A DNA stretch of 64,000 bases. Source: CAVRUZ01 sp963724495 (GTDB taxonomy: Bacteria; Actinomycetota; Actinomycetes; Propionibacteriales; DAIQRJ01). Shown in pieces: positions 18,921 through 29,111 of this stretch. The stretch is taken from assembly GCA_963724495.1 (NCBI GenBank), contig CAVRUZ010000002.1:310001-374000 (forward strand), read 5' to 3'. The notes beneath the pieces are model-generated. The model worked only from the letters and a program-made list of their open reading frames with translations. It made no database searches and was not told where the DNA came from. Numbering within the stretch: position 1 is the stretch's first letter; every line of letters starts with the position of its first letter. The position numbers were made by a program, and so were the translations under genes.

Positions 18921-20135
18921 CTATTCGCGTGGTGTGCCCTGCGCTAGCCGGGGCCGCGCGCTGCCGGCCAGGGCGGCATAGCCGAGGGCCAGGACCGCGA
19001 CCACCCAGAACGCGTTCGACAGTCCGAAGTGGTCGCCGAGGAAGCCCAACATCGGCGGCCCGATCAGGAAGCCGCCGTAGGCGATCGTCACGACCGTCGA
19101 GATCGTCTGGCCGGCGTACGCGCCGCCCAGCTCGCCGGCCGCGCTGACGGCGGCGGGGAACACCACGGCAAGGCCGAGGCCCCAGAGAGCCGCGCCGACG
19201 TAGCTGAGCGGGGTACTTGGCGCGAGGATCACCACCACGACGCCGATGAAGGTCACGACCCCCGACACGCGGATGGCGTTGACCCGGCCCAGGCCGTTGA
19301 TGAGCAAGTGCCCACCCAGCCGGCCGCCGGTGAGGAACAGCGCGTAGATCACGTACACCGACGTCCCGATCGCCGCGCTGGTGTTGTGGTCCTCCACCAT
19401 GTGCAGCGCGAGCCAGTCGGCGGCGCTGCCCTCCCCGATCGTCGAGCACATGACCATCACGCCGATGACGAGCGATGCACTGATCATCGCGCGCCGGCCC
19501 AGCCGCTCCTTGCCGGGAGGGTCGACGTGCTGGTCGCGGAGGTCGAGCCACACCAGCATCAGCCCGACAGCCAGCACCATGAGCAACAGCAGCGCGATCG
19601 TCATGTGCGCCTCGAGCGAGATATCCGCACGGGTGAACAGGAAGCCGGCAGCAGCTCCGACCAGCATTCCCGCACCCCAGGCACCGTGCAGCGCCGGCAT
19701 GATCGTGCGGCCGTAGGCGATCTCCACCGCGTTTGCATGGACGTTCATCGTCACGTCCCAGGCGCCGTAACACAGGCCGGCGAAGGCATAGAACACCGAG
19801 AAGGCGACGACGTGGTCGACGTGGGTGAGACCGACCAACGTGAGACACGACCCGAGCGCGCACGCAATCCCGACGACCTTGGTCGACACGTACTTGAGGA
19901 CAAACCCCGTGAAGGGCATGGAGATCAGCGATCCCAACCCCATGCAGAGGAACACGAGACCGAGGACGCTGAGGCCCACATCGAGGTGCAGCTTGAGCGC
20001 CGGGATCCGCGAGGTCCAACTCCCGATCACCGCTCCGTTCACAGCGAACGTGGCGAACGTCGCGAAGACGTCGCGCTTCACGTGGGAACGCGTCTGTGGT
20101 GCCGGCGGGGCACCTGCGGTCGTGGGAGTCGGCAC
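18921..20135 (-). CDS. MFS transporter (YbjJ/fucose-permease-like)
   Basis: About 404 residues with 12 hydrophobic segments. The N-terminus (FAVNGAVIGSWTSRIPALK) and GAWDVTMNVHANAVE, with HGAWGAGMLVGA, match the YbjJ-type MFS group, in which substrate is usually unknown. GTG at 20135 is the most likely start; the long frame upstream lacks coding character. It is convergent with DUF2469 with about 30 bp between stops. Confidence 0.85.
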   Translation of the reverse strand: MPTPTTAGAPPAPQTRSHVKRDVFATFATFAVNGAVIGSWTSRIPALKLHLDVGLSVLGLVFLCMGLGSLISMPFTGFVLKYVSTKVVGIACALGSCLTLVGLTHVDHVVAFSVFYAFAGLCYGAWDVTMNVHANAVEIAYGRTIMPALHGAWGAGMLVGAAAGFLFTRADISLEAHMTIALLLLMVLAVGLMLVWLDLRDQHVDPPGKERLGRRAMISASLVIGVMVMCSTIGEGSAADWLALHMVEDHNTSAAIGTSVYVIYALFLTGGRLGGHLLINGLGRVNAIRVSGVVTFIGVVVVILAPSTPLSYVGAALWGLGLAVVFPAAVSAAGELGGAYAGQTISTVVTIAYGGFLIGPPMLGFLGDHFGLSNAFWVVAVLALGYAALAGSARPRLAQGTPRE

Positions 20136-20267
20136 GGCCGCAAAGCCTAGTGGCGCGAAGGCCTTCGACGCTTCCACCGACCAAGCCTCGACAGGCGGCT
20201 GGTGCCGCCCGCAGCCTCCGTCCGTCCGGCCGGATGCTGCGACCGCGCCCGGAGGAATACTGGCGCC

Positions 20268-20916
20268 ATGGATTGTTGCGACCCTCGCGGGTACCGGGAT
20301 GTGTTCGGACCCAGGTTCGCGCGGCGGGTCGCCTCGCGGTACCGCCGCCGCGGTCTGGACCGGACGGCCACGCGGATGGTGGCCTACCTCGCCGAGCGCG
20401 GAGTCGACGGCGCCAGCGTGCTCGAGATCGGTGGTGGCGTCGGCGACATCCAGATCGAGTTGCTCCGCCGCGGCGCCAGCAGGAGCACGAACCTCGAGCT
20501 GGTGGACACCTACGACGCGGAGGCCGCCGCCCTGGCCGGCAGGGCCGGGGTGAGTGACCGCATGACGCGTCGCCAGCTCGACATCGCGGCCGATCCTGAA
20601 GCCGTCGAGGTGCACGACATCGTGGTCATGCATCGGGTGGTGTGCTGCTACCCGGACTACGAGAGGCTGCTCGCCGACCGCTGCCGACCACGCCAGGAAG
20701 CTCCTGGTGTTCAGCCATCCGCCCAGGAACTGGGCCAGCCGGCTTGCTGTCGGTGCTGAGAACCTCGGGATCCGCCTCCTCGGCGGGTCGTTCAAGAGCT
20801 ATACCCATCCACCGGCCGCCATGGTCGCCGCTGCCGAGCGTCGGGAGATGCGCGCCGACTTCAGGGAGCGAGGGCCGGTCTGGCGGATCGTCGGCCTCAG
20901 CCGGGACGTCGCCTGA
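20268..20916 (+). CDS. Class I SAM-dependent methyltransferase, frame broken near 20685
   Basis: About 215 residues when the two frames are joined. SAM motif I is VLEIGGGVGDIQIELL; VVMHRVVCCYPDYERLLAD follows motif II, and KLLVFSHPPRNWASR continues after a +1 shift near 20685. It ends RDVA at 20916. The pattern resembles Mg-protoporphyrin or small-molecule O-methyltransferases, but the substrate cannot be named. ATG 20268 has GGAGGAA upstream. It is divergent from the MFS gene. Confidence 0.72.
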
Positions 20917-21207
20917 CGCGACGGGGTGTTTCGCAACTTTCCGCCTCCCGGAATCTGCGGAAATTCAAGTCACCATTAGTGGTCGTGCAATTACACAGCG
21001 CCAATACCAGCGAATTGAGCCTGCTCAGGCACTCACCAACTGTCATTGGACAGACACGTTCGGTCACCTTTTCCGCGATTTGGTGCTGGGCGATAACGAA
21101 TCGATACGCCAGACGGCGAAATGGACAAATGCAACGTAATGTTCGCGCCAGGACACAGCTGGGCGCCTGTGTATGTGCGTCGTCGGGCAATTTAGGGAGA
21201 CCACCAC
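20917..21207. other. AT-richer intergenic region, no gene seen
   Basis: These 291 bases are visibly poorer in G+C than their surroundings, with frequent AAT, TTT and AAATT tracts. No conserved coding frame, riboswitch or palindrome could be assigned. It precedes the small ORF and deacetylase and probably contains their promoter; the composition change begins here and continues through about 22600. Confidence 0.5.
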
Positions 21208-21264
21208 ATGCGCTTCAAGCGTTTCATCACTGCTGGCGCGTCCGCGGCGTTGGCAACCGCATGA
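21208..21264 (+). CDS. Putative 18-residue leader ORF
   Basis: ATG with GGGAG seven bases upstream encodes MRFKRFITAGASAALATA and stops at TGA. It looks like the N-region and start of the hydrophobic core of a signal peptide. The stop overlaps the ATG of the following deacetylase (ATGA), so it could couple translation, or be a remnant of a secreted protein whose rest was replaced at an insertion junction. Small size makes it uncertain. Confidence 0.4.
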   Translation: MRFKRFITAGASAALATA

Positions 21265-22778
21265 GAATTCAAGGTTTCCTCGATAAGTTTCAAGGCAAGC
21301 GCCATCGATCTAGGATCTTCACGATCGGTGTGGCTATCGTCGTCGTCTCAGTGCCCGTTTTTGGCGTTGTGCCGATGGTGCACGCGGCGCCAGTTCTATC
21401 GGCGACGGTCGACGAAATGGTCACGACCGGTACCAATAGATTCACGTATACTGGCTCGTCCTGGACGAATTGCGGGGGGTGCAACCCGAATGCCTATAAG
21501 AATAGCTTTAAATACGCATACACGACCGGGAATAGAACCGTCTTTACGTTTTCGGGCACCCAGGCGAAGCTCTACGGTTACAAAGAGCCGGTCGGCGGCA
21601 TAGCTTCAGTTTCCGTTGATGGTGGCACTGCGGTGGACCTTGACTACTACGCCGCCACACAATCAATGCAGACCTTATTCACCACGTCCGTCCTGACGAG
21701 CGGCACCCATACGGTCACCCTGACGGTCAGCGGCCGTAAGAACACGGCCAGCAAGAGTCCGACGATAAACATTGACAAGGCAGAGGTATACAGTGGCGGC
21801 GGTAGCACGCCGCTGGCCGATACGACCAAGCCTACTGTTTCGTTGACTGCCCCAGCTTCTGGCAGCACTGCTGTCGTGGGATCAGCGGTGACCGTGTCGG
21901 CGAATGCCAGCGACAACGTCGGTGTCAGCAAGGTTGAATTCTATGTTGATGGCGTGCTCAAGAACACTGACACGGCTTCGCCGTACAGCTACTGCTGGAA
22001 TACCGCTGGCACGGCTGCGGGCACGCACTCGGTGACGGCCAGGGCATATGACGCCGCCGGCAACTACGGCGACATCCGGCGCCGCCACCATCACGCTGCA
22101 AGCCCCAACACCGCCTCCTGGCAATGGAATCGCCAGCCTGACATTCGATGACGGGACGATTGGCCAATACACTTATGGTCGCCCGGTCCTCCGGAGTCAC
22201 GGAATGAATGCTACGTTCTACATCGTTTCGGACGCCCTTGGCTGGGGAGGTTCGAACCTCAATGCCACGCAGGTGAAGCAGTTGGTGGCTGATGGTAACG
22301 ACATCGGCAACCACACCCGAGACCACAGCAACCTGGCGACACTCAGCTCCGCGCAGATCGATGCAGAGTTTGCGAATGCCCAATCGGCGATCAAGTCGCA
22401 GGTCGGAGTAACGCCGACCAGTTGCGCCTACCCGTACGGAGGTACGAACAGCACCGTTACAAACCATCGCGGCCAAGTATTTCAAAGCTTGCCGCGGTAC
22501 CGATGGCGGCACCAATACGGGATCACTACTGAACGCCTACGACCTCGTCACGTTCTATATGGGTCAGACGACGACCGCTGCCCAGGTCAGGTCTGCGGCG
22601 GACAGTGCGAAAGCCAACGACCAATGGATCATCTTTACCTACCATGGAATTGATCCGAGCGGTATCATGGTCCGAAGACGTCACGCCAGCCAAAATGTCT
22701 ACGCACCTCGACGCGCTGGCTGCTTCGGGTATTTCGGTGCTCACCGTCAACGATGCGCTGACTGCCTACGGCAGATGA
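21261..22778 (+). CDS. Secreted polysaccharide deacetylase with Ig-like domain, three frame breaks
   Basis: Signal peptide (MRIQGFLDKFQGKRHRS, then a hydrophobic stretch ending at VHAAPV), an N-terminal beta-rich domain, a Big-type Ig-like repeat (DTTKPTVSLTAPASGSTAVV; VSKVEFYVDGVLK) and a NodB deacetylase domain (ASLTFDDGTIGQYTYGRPVL, NDIGNHTRDHSNL, CAYPYGGTN). The domains extend across +1 frame changes near 22060, 22460 and 22667, ending GISVLTVNDALTAYGR. Likely acts on chitin, peptidoglycan or another N-acetylated glycan outside the cell. Lower G+C than its neighbours suggests acquisition. Three shifts may mean pseudogene or poor sequence. Confidence 0.7.
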
Positions 22779-22889
22779 GTGTGAGTGGGCGCATGCGTGA
22801 CCGGCCGCGTTGCCGGCGCTGGTAGGCGTGCAGCGTGACGGAGAACTGCAGCCTGCCGACCGTTTCGTGGCAGATTCCTGGGTCCTGTC

Positions 22890-22919
22890 CCGACTGGGGT
22901 GACTCGACCCCCAGGTCGG
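22890..22919. terminator. Hairpin downstream of the deacetylase gene
   Basis: CCGACTGGGG at 22890-22899 pairs with CCCCAGGTCGG ending at 22919 (one bulged base) around a short loop. It lies in the 263-bp gap before yraN. No T-run follows, as is common in actinomycetes. Nothing else is seen in 22779-23041. Confidence 0.5.
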
Positions 22920-23041
22920 TCTAGGCCGCGCCTGGTTGTTTCCACAGCCCGAATGGCCGACCGACTTGGTCCACAGGGCATCAGGACAGGCGATCTGCGC
23001 GTGCGTGGCTGTTCCAGGGTGTGGCCCTGGAGGTGGTCGGG

Positions 23042-23396
23042 GTGCGAGCGAAGGACGTTCTGGGTCGGGCCGGTGAGGACGCCGCGGCCCGGTTTCTCAC
23101 CGATCTGGGCTATGTGGTGCTGGATCGCAACTGGCGCTGTGCGCTTGGGCGAGATCGACATCGTGGCCACCGACGGGACGAGCCTGGTGGTCTGCGAGGT
23201 CAAGACCCGAGGCGGCAGGGCCTACGGCACTCCGGCCGAGGCGGTCACCTACGAGAAGCTCGCCCGGCTGCGCCTGCTGGCGATCGAGTGGGTCAAGGCG
23301 AGCGCTGGCCGCTGGCCGCGGGTGCGCATCGACGTGATCGCGGTCGTGCGCACCGGCGGGAAGCTCGTGTGTGACCACCGGGTCGGGGTGGGCTGA
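23042..23396 (+). CDS. yraN: YraN family protein (UPF0102), frame broken near 23140
   Basis: A nuclease-fold protein of about 117 residues, with GRAGEDAAARFLTDLGYVVL in the first frame and GEIDIVATDGTSLVVCEVKT and KLARLRLLAIEWV in the second. The E-x(n)-D-E-x-K restriction-like core is thus intact after a +1 shift near 23140, where one base too many separates CAL from GEID. GTG 23042 is chosen because GGAGG lies eight bases upstream. It overlaps comM (TGATG); yraN-comM-dprA is the standard order. Confidence 0.86.
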
Positions 23397-25100
23397 TGGG
23401 TCTGGCCCGCACGCATGCGGTGGCGTTGCTCGGCATCGACGGTGCCCTGGTGGAGGTGGAGGCGCACGTGGGCACGGGCCTGCCCAAGTTCGCGCTGGTC
23501 GGGCTGCCCGACACCGCCTTGCACGAGGCCCGAGATCGTGTGCGTGCCGCGATCGTCAATGCTGGTTACCCATTCCCTGACACCAAGCTCACGGTGGCGT
23601 TGTCACCCGCGACCTTGCCCAAGGCCGGCAGTCACTTCGACCTCGCGATCGCCGCCGCCATCGTGGCCGCGGGCGATCACGCGAACGGGACAGCGCCCGT
23701 GGCCGAGCCAGCAGGCCGCCGAACCGGTGGCAGCTTCCGAGTCCGAGGGCGTCGACCCCGAGGAGCTCCATGCGGAACCAGGGGAGTCGTCGACCTCGGC
23801 CGGATCGGCGACCACGAAGAGTGCGTTGCTGACGCCCGACCAGGTGGCCGACACCGTGTTCATCGGCGAGCTCGGGCTCGACGGCCGCGTCCGCCCGGTG
23901 CGCGGCCTGCTCCCGCTGGTGCTCGCGGCAACCCGCGCAGGCCGGACCCGAGTAGTCGTGCCCGCGGCCAATGCCGCCGAAGCCGCACTTGTCGACGGGG
24001 TGGAGGCCATCGGCGTGCACCACCTGCGGCAGCTCGTCGCGTACCTGGCGGGCGAGGAGCTCGGCGCAGAGGCTCCCGTCCGGGCCGTGGCCGCCCCGGC
24101 CGGTCCCAGGTCGACACCCATGCCCGGGCCCGACCTCGCCGATGTCCGCGGCCAGGCGCAGGCACGGTTCGGGCTCGAGGTCGCCGCCGCCGGCGGCCAC
24201 CACCTGCTGCTCATCGGTCCGCCCGGAGCCGGCAAGACCATGCTCGCGACCCGCCTGCCCGGCCTCCTCCCCGAACTCGACCTCGCCCGAGCGCTCGAAG
24301 TGACCGCCGTCCACTCGCTGGCCGGCACCCTCGACGGCTCGGCCCAACTGATCCGCCAGCCACCCTTCGTCGATCCGCACCACACCGCCACCGTCGCCTC
24401 CCTCATCGGCGGCGGCAGCCGACTCGCCCGCCCCGGCGCCGTGAGCCTCGCCCACGGCGGCGTGCTCTTCCTCGACGAAGCGCCTGAGTTCCGGCCTGCC
24501 GCGTTGGAAGCACTCCGGCAGCCGATGGAAGGCGGCGAGGTGCTCATCGCGCGGGCCGCCGGTGTGGCCCGGTATCCGGCGGCGTTCCAGCTGGTCCTGG
24601 CCGCGAATCCCTGTCCCTGCGGGCAGGCCGGCACCCGCGCCGGGTGCACCTGCCCCCCGCAGTCTCGGGCGCGTTATCTCGCCCGGCTGTCCGGGCCGGT
24701 GCGCGACCGCATCGACATCTCCTGGCAGATGCAGCCGGTGAGCCGGGCGGATCTGCTGGCCGAGTCGGGCGAGCCGGAGGCGAGCGCACCGGTGGCCGCC
24801 CGGGTGCTCGAAGCCCGCGACCGTCAACGTGCCCGGTTCGGTCGGGCGGTGACCAACGCGGCGGTGGCAGCCGCGCACCTGCGGCGACACCATCCACCCG
24901 ACTTGGCCGGTCGGTCGATCGTGGAGAGAGCGGTCGGGCGCGGTCTTCTGTCGGCACGCGGCGCGGACAAGGTGGTGCGCATCGCCTGGACCGTCGCGGA
25001 TCTGAGGGGCGTCGGCCGGCCTGGCATCAGTGAGTGTGCGATCGCGCTCACGTTGCGGCTGGGCGAGCCGACGGACGGGTTCCGGGGCGTGTCGGCATGA
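23396..25100 (+). CDS. comM: Mg-chelatase-like AAA+ ATPase ComM (YifB), frame broken near 23705
   Basis: Hexameric branch-migration helicase aiding integration of transforming DNA. The N-terminal Lon-like domain (GLPKFALVGLPDTALHEARDR) is in the first frame; a +1 shift near 23705 precedes GELGLDGRVRPVRGLLPLV, Walker A GPPGAGKTM, Walker B FLDEAPEF and the zinc-binding NPCPCGQAGTRAGCTC. The C-terminus is complete (RTxW-like IAWTVADLRG). An unusual Ser/Glu-rich insert follows the shift point, so the breakpoint is approximate. It overlaps dprA as ATGA. Confidence 0.9.
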
Positions 25101-26263
25101 CGGCCGACGACACGGACCGCCGCGCGCGACTGGCCCTGATGCTCGCCGCCGAGCCGGGCAACGCGCGGCTCCTGGAGCTGGTGGAAGACGACGGCGCCGC
25201 GTTCGTCGAACAGCGCCTGCGGTCCGGCCACCTGCACGGACCCGGGCTGGCGCCGGTGGCTGAGCGGCTGGCTGCGGGACTCGACATCGCCACGCAGGAC
25301 CGGATGGCGGCGGCCGCGGGCGCACGGCTGCTGTGCCCGGGCGACGAGGAGTGGCCGTCGGCGCTCGATGTGCTCGCCGAGGTGACCGACGGCGAGGGCC
25401 AAGGTGGCCGGCCACTCGGGTTGTGGGTGCGCGGCGGTGCGTTGGGGACCCTCGGACCGGCCGTTGCCGTGGTGGGATCGCGCGCCGCCACCGACTACGG
25501 CGCGTGGATGGCTGCCGACTTGGCGGCGGACCTTGCCGGTCACGGCGTGGCCGTGGTGTCTGGTGGCGCGTACGGCATCGACGGCCATGCGCACCGAGGT
25601 GCCTTGGTCGCGGGCGGCCTGACAGTGGCGGTGCTGGCATGCGGGGTCGACGTGGCCTACCCCCGGCAGCACGAGCCATTGCTCGAGCGCATCGTCAGCA
25701 CCGGCGGAGTGTTGGTGAGCGAGGCGCCGATGGGCGCCACCGCCCGCCGGAACCGCTTCCTGGTTCGCAACCGCCTCATCGCCGCGCTCGCGCTCGGCAC
25801 GGTAGTGGTCGAGGCAGCGGCCCGGTCAGGCGCACTGAACACGGCGAACTGGGCAGACAGGTGCAGCCGCCCGACGTTCGCCGTGCCAGGACCAGTCGCC
25901 TCAGCGTTGTCTGCCGGGACCCATCGCCTGGTCCGTGAGCGGGGTGCGGTGCTGGTGACCAGCGCGGCCGACGTTCTCGAAGACCTCGGGCTCGCCAACG
26001 CCGGAGCTGACACCGACGAGCCACGCCAACCCACCCTCATGGTGGGGCGCGTCCCCGAGCTGTCGCCCAACGCGTCCCAGGTTCTTGCGGTGATGCAACG
26101 CAACGGCGCCGTCGATGTCGCGGCGCTGTCGCGGGGAAGTGGCCTGGCCGTTTCGGAGATCCTCGCGACGGTTGCGGAACTGGCGCTGGCCGGCCTGACC
26201 GACACCGACGGCGCGAGCTACCGCCTCACTGCGGCCGGACGTTCGAACATCCAGCGCCCGTAG
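25097..26263 (+). CDS. dprA: DNA-processing protein DprA
   Basis: Loads RecA on incoming single-stranded DNA during transformation. The Rossmann core has VVGSRAATDYG, SGGAYGIDGHAHRGAL and AVLACGVDVAYPRQH, with SEAPMGATARRNRFLVRNR and VVEAAARSGALNTANW, all hallmarks. A C-terminal winged-helix-like region (SPNASQVLAVMQRNGAVDV) completes 388 residues. Start ATG 25097 overlaps the comM stop. Actinomycete dprA genes usually precede xerC directly; here a 5-kb signalling block intervenes. Confidence 0.95.
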   Translation: MTADDTDRRARLALMLAAEPGNARLLELVEDDGAAFVEQRLRSGHLHGPGLAPVAERLAAGLDIATQDRMAAAAGARLLCPGDEEWPSALDVLAEVTDGEGQGGRPLGLWVRGGALGTLGPAVAVVGSRAATDYGAWMAADLAADLAGHGVAVVSGGAYGIDGHAHRGALVAGGLTVAVLACGVDVAYPRQHEPLLERIVSTGGVLVSEAPMGATARRNRFLVRNRLIAALALGTVVVEAAARSGALNTANWADRCSRPTFAVPGPVASALSAGTHRLVRERGAVLVTSAADVLEDLGLANAGADTDEPRQPTLMVGRVPELSPNASQVLAVMQRNGAVDVAALSRGSGLAVSEILATVAELALAGLTDTDGASYRLTAAGRSNIQRP

Positions 26264-26269
26264 GAAACT

Positions 26270-26287
26270 GCGGCTCGCGATAGCCGC
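26270..26287 (+). terminator. Short hairpin after dprA
   Basis: GCGGCT at 26270-26275 pairs with AGCCGC at 26282-26287 around a six-base loop, seven bases past the dprA stop. There is no T-run. It would separate the competence-type operon from the signalling block. Confidence 0.4.
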
Positions 26288-26444
26288 GCAGACGCGACAC
26301 TCACGGCGCTTGCTCCGGCGGGTAGGCAGGACCGCAAGTTTGCCTTGGAGGTTGTGGCGCAGGTCACACCGGCGCACACTCATCCCGGCACAAACGGGCA
26401 ACGGGTGGTGATCGGATGCGATCTGCCCCTAAGGCGTTAGCGAC

Positions 26445-28725
26445 GTGACAATCGCAGCGACCGGCGGAACTGGTGCTGGTGACACCGTCGACGAGGTGAG
26501 CGCCCTGCGGGGCGAACTCGCAGAGGCTCGCCAGCAGTTGGATGCCACCGGCGAGATCCTGCGCGCGATGGGCACCTCGTCGGATCTGCAGGGTGTGCTG
26601 GCCGCGGTCGTCGAAAGCGCCCGGCGGCTCTGCCGGGCCGACACTGCCCAGATCTACCTCCTCGTAGAGGGCGTGTTCAAGGTCGCCGTGGCCGTGGGCG
26701 CATCCGACGAGTACCGCCAATACCTGGCAGAGCACCCGATGGTCGCTGACCGGGCGACGCTCGCGGGCCGGGTGGCCCTCGACCGGCGGGCCCAGCAGAT
26801 CCCCGATGCCCTCGCCGACCCCGAGTACGGACGACCAGACGTCCAACGCGTCGGTGGCTTCCGAACCACCCTCGGCGTGCCCATGATCGTCGAGGACGAG
26901 GTCATCGGCGTGCTGTCCCTGTGGCGCAGTGCGGTCGACCCCTTCAGCGACCGCGCCATCGAACTCGTCACCACCTTCGCTGCGCAGGCAGGACTCGCCA
27001 TCCGCAGCGTCGATCTCGTGCAGGCGTTGAAGAACCGGACCAACGAGCTCGCCGTCAAGGTCGAGCAGCTCGAAGCGCTGCGACAGATCGGCCAGGCCGT
27101 GAGCTCCAACCTCGACCTCGATGCCGTCCTCACCAGCGTCGTGGCCCACTCGGTGCAGCTCTCCGACACCGACGGCGGATCGCTTCTGGAGTACTACGAC
27201 GATCTGCGCGAGTTCCGCATCCGCGGCGCCTTCGGCACCGAACCGGCACTGCTCGAGGCACTGCAACGGCATCCGCATCACCTTGGACGACACGCTGGTC
27301 GGCCGGGTCTGCCGGGACAGGGAACCCCGCGGCGTGGCCGATCTGGATGACACCGAACTCGATGTGCATCTCGCGCAACTGCACGCAGCTGGTTGGCGAT
27401 CAGTGCTCGCCGTCCCGATGCTGCACGAGGGCGACATCGTCGGTGCGCTCTGGTCGTGCAGGCGCCGTCGCACCGGCGACTTCTCCGCCGACACCATCGA
27501 CATCCTGCAGACCTTCGCCAGCCAGTCCGCACTGGCGATCGTCAACGCGCGCCTGTTTCGGGAGCTCGAGCAGAAGTCCGGTGAGCTTCAGGTCGCCAGC
27601 CGGCACAAGTCGGAGTTCCTCGCGAGCATGTCGCACGAACTCCGCACGCCGCTCAACGCGGTGATCGGCTTCTCAGAGGTCCTCTTGCAGCGCATGTTCG
27701 GCGACCTCAACGACAGGCAGGACGAGTACGTCCGCGACATCCTCGAGTCGGGACGCCACCTGCTCGAACTGCTCAACGACGTGCTGGACCTGTCGAAGGT
27801 GGAAGCCGGGCGCATGGAGCTGGAGCCGACGTCGTTCTCTGTTCGGCCGGCCCTCGAGTACAGCCTCACGCTGGTGCGTGAACGCGCCGCCGGGCACGGC
27901 ATCTCGCTCAGGCTGGAGGTCGACGACTCCGCCGACGTCATCGAGACCGACGAGTTGCGCTTCCGTCAGGTGGTTCTCAATCTCGCGTCCAACGCGGTCA
28001 AGTTCAGCCACGACGGTGGCGAGGTCGTGATCCGGGCATGGCGGGAGGATGACGAGCTGCGCGTCACCGTCTCGGACAAGGGCATCGGTGTGCCGCCGGA
28101 GGATCGGGAGCGCATCTTCGAGTCGTTCCAGCAAAGCGGTCGACAGACGGGCCTGAACGAGGGCACCGGATTGGGTCTGACGCTGTGTCGGCGAATCGTC
28201 GAACTCGCTGGTGGGCGGATGTGGCTCGAGAGCGAGGTCGGCGTCGGCAGCGTCTTCGGGTTCTCGATTCCCACAGTCGGCACGGCCAGCACGGATGACC
28301 TCGATGCTGCGGTGGCGAGTGACCCTGGGCAGGTGGTGGTCGTCGTCGAGGACGACAAGGCGTCGCTGGAGCTCATCAGCCTGTTCCTCGACTCGGCAGG
28401 GATCCGGGTGGTGCCCGCGCGCAACGGTGCCGACGGACTCGCCGCCGTGCGGCGGCACCAGCCTGCGGCCGTCGTCCTCGACATCAGGCTGCCTGGCATG
28501 GATGGCTGGCATGTCCTGGAGGAGCTCAAGTCCGATCCGGTGACAGAGCCTGCTCCCGTGGTCGTGGTGACGATCCTGGACGAGCGACCGCAGGCGATGG
28601 CCCTGGGCGCAGCCGAGTACATCGTCAAACCGGTGGGTCGGGAGGGCCTTCTCGACGCACTCGGTCGGGTCGGAGTCCATGCTCGATCGGCGAACGGTGA
28701 TGACATGTCGGGGGAGGCACAGTGA
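26445..28725 (+). CDS. Hybrid histidine kinase, GAF-GAF-HisKA-HATPase-REC, frame broken near 27272
   Basis: Two GAF domains (about residues 30-185 and 210-370), a dimerisation/phosphoacceptor box MSHELRTPLNAVIGFSEVL, ATP-binding boxes LNLASNAVKF (N), DKGIGV (G1) and EGTGLGLTLCRRI (G2), and a C-terminal receiver with VVLDIRLPGMDGW and the Lys in YIVKPVG. No membrane segment is seen, so it is cytosolic. A +1 shift near 27272 lies within the second GAF, where EALQR meets IRITLDDT. The GTG at 26445 has a modest ribosome site. It overlaps the next receiver by GTGA. Confidence 0.87.
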
Positions 28726-29111
28726 CCGAGGCGACGATCCTGGTGGTCGAGGACAACGAGCGGAACCTCAAGCTGGTCAGGGATGTCTTGCAGTACGCCG
28801 GCTTCGACGTGGTTGCCGCCGAGTCAGCTGAACGCGGGATCGAGCTTGCGCTGCAGTGCCCGCCGGACCTGATCCTCATGGACCTGCAGCTACCGGGAAT
28901 GGACGGCACCGAGGCGATGCATCAGCTCCGCATGTCGTCACGCACCAGTGCGGTACCCATCGTGGCGGTCACAGCACAGGCGATGAAGGACGACCGCCGG
29001 CTCGCCCTCGATGCCGGCTTCGACGGCTACATCGAGAAACCCATCAGCGTTCCCGCACTGCCACGGCAGGTGCGGGGCTTCCTACTCCGAGACGGGGAGC
29101 CCAAGCCGTGA
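28722..29111 (+). CDS. Single-domain response regulator (DivK/CheY-like)
   Basis: A 129-residue stand-alone receiver. Acidic pocket ILVVEDNERN, phosphoacceptor Asp in LILMDLQLPGMDG and Lys in YIEKPIS are all present, with switch residues SxT-like VAVTAQA. No output domain. It overlaps the hybrid kinase (GTGA) and the next gene (about 4 bp), so phosphotransfer from the kinase, or from its receiver through an unseen phosphotransferase, is likely. Confidence 0.92.
   Translation: MTEATILVVEDNERNLKLVRDVLQYAGFDVVAAESAERGIELALQCPPDLILMDLQLPGMDGTEAMHQLRMSSRTSAVPIVAVTAQAMKDDRRLALDAGFDGYIEKPISVPALPRQVRGFLLRDGEPKP

Noticed and set aside
20917..21207. Riboswitch (c-di-GMP or c-di-AMP type) before the deacetylase
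   Set aside because: I looked for the conserved cores and found none; only AT-rich sequence is evident.
23589..25679. Very long antisense open frame opposite comM and dprA
   Set aside because: Arg/Pro-rich shadow translation due to high GC; opposite genes have clear motifs.
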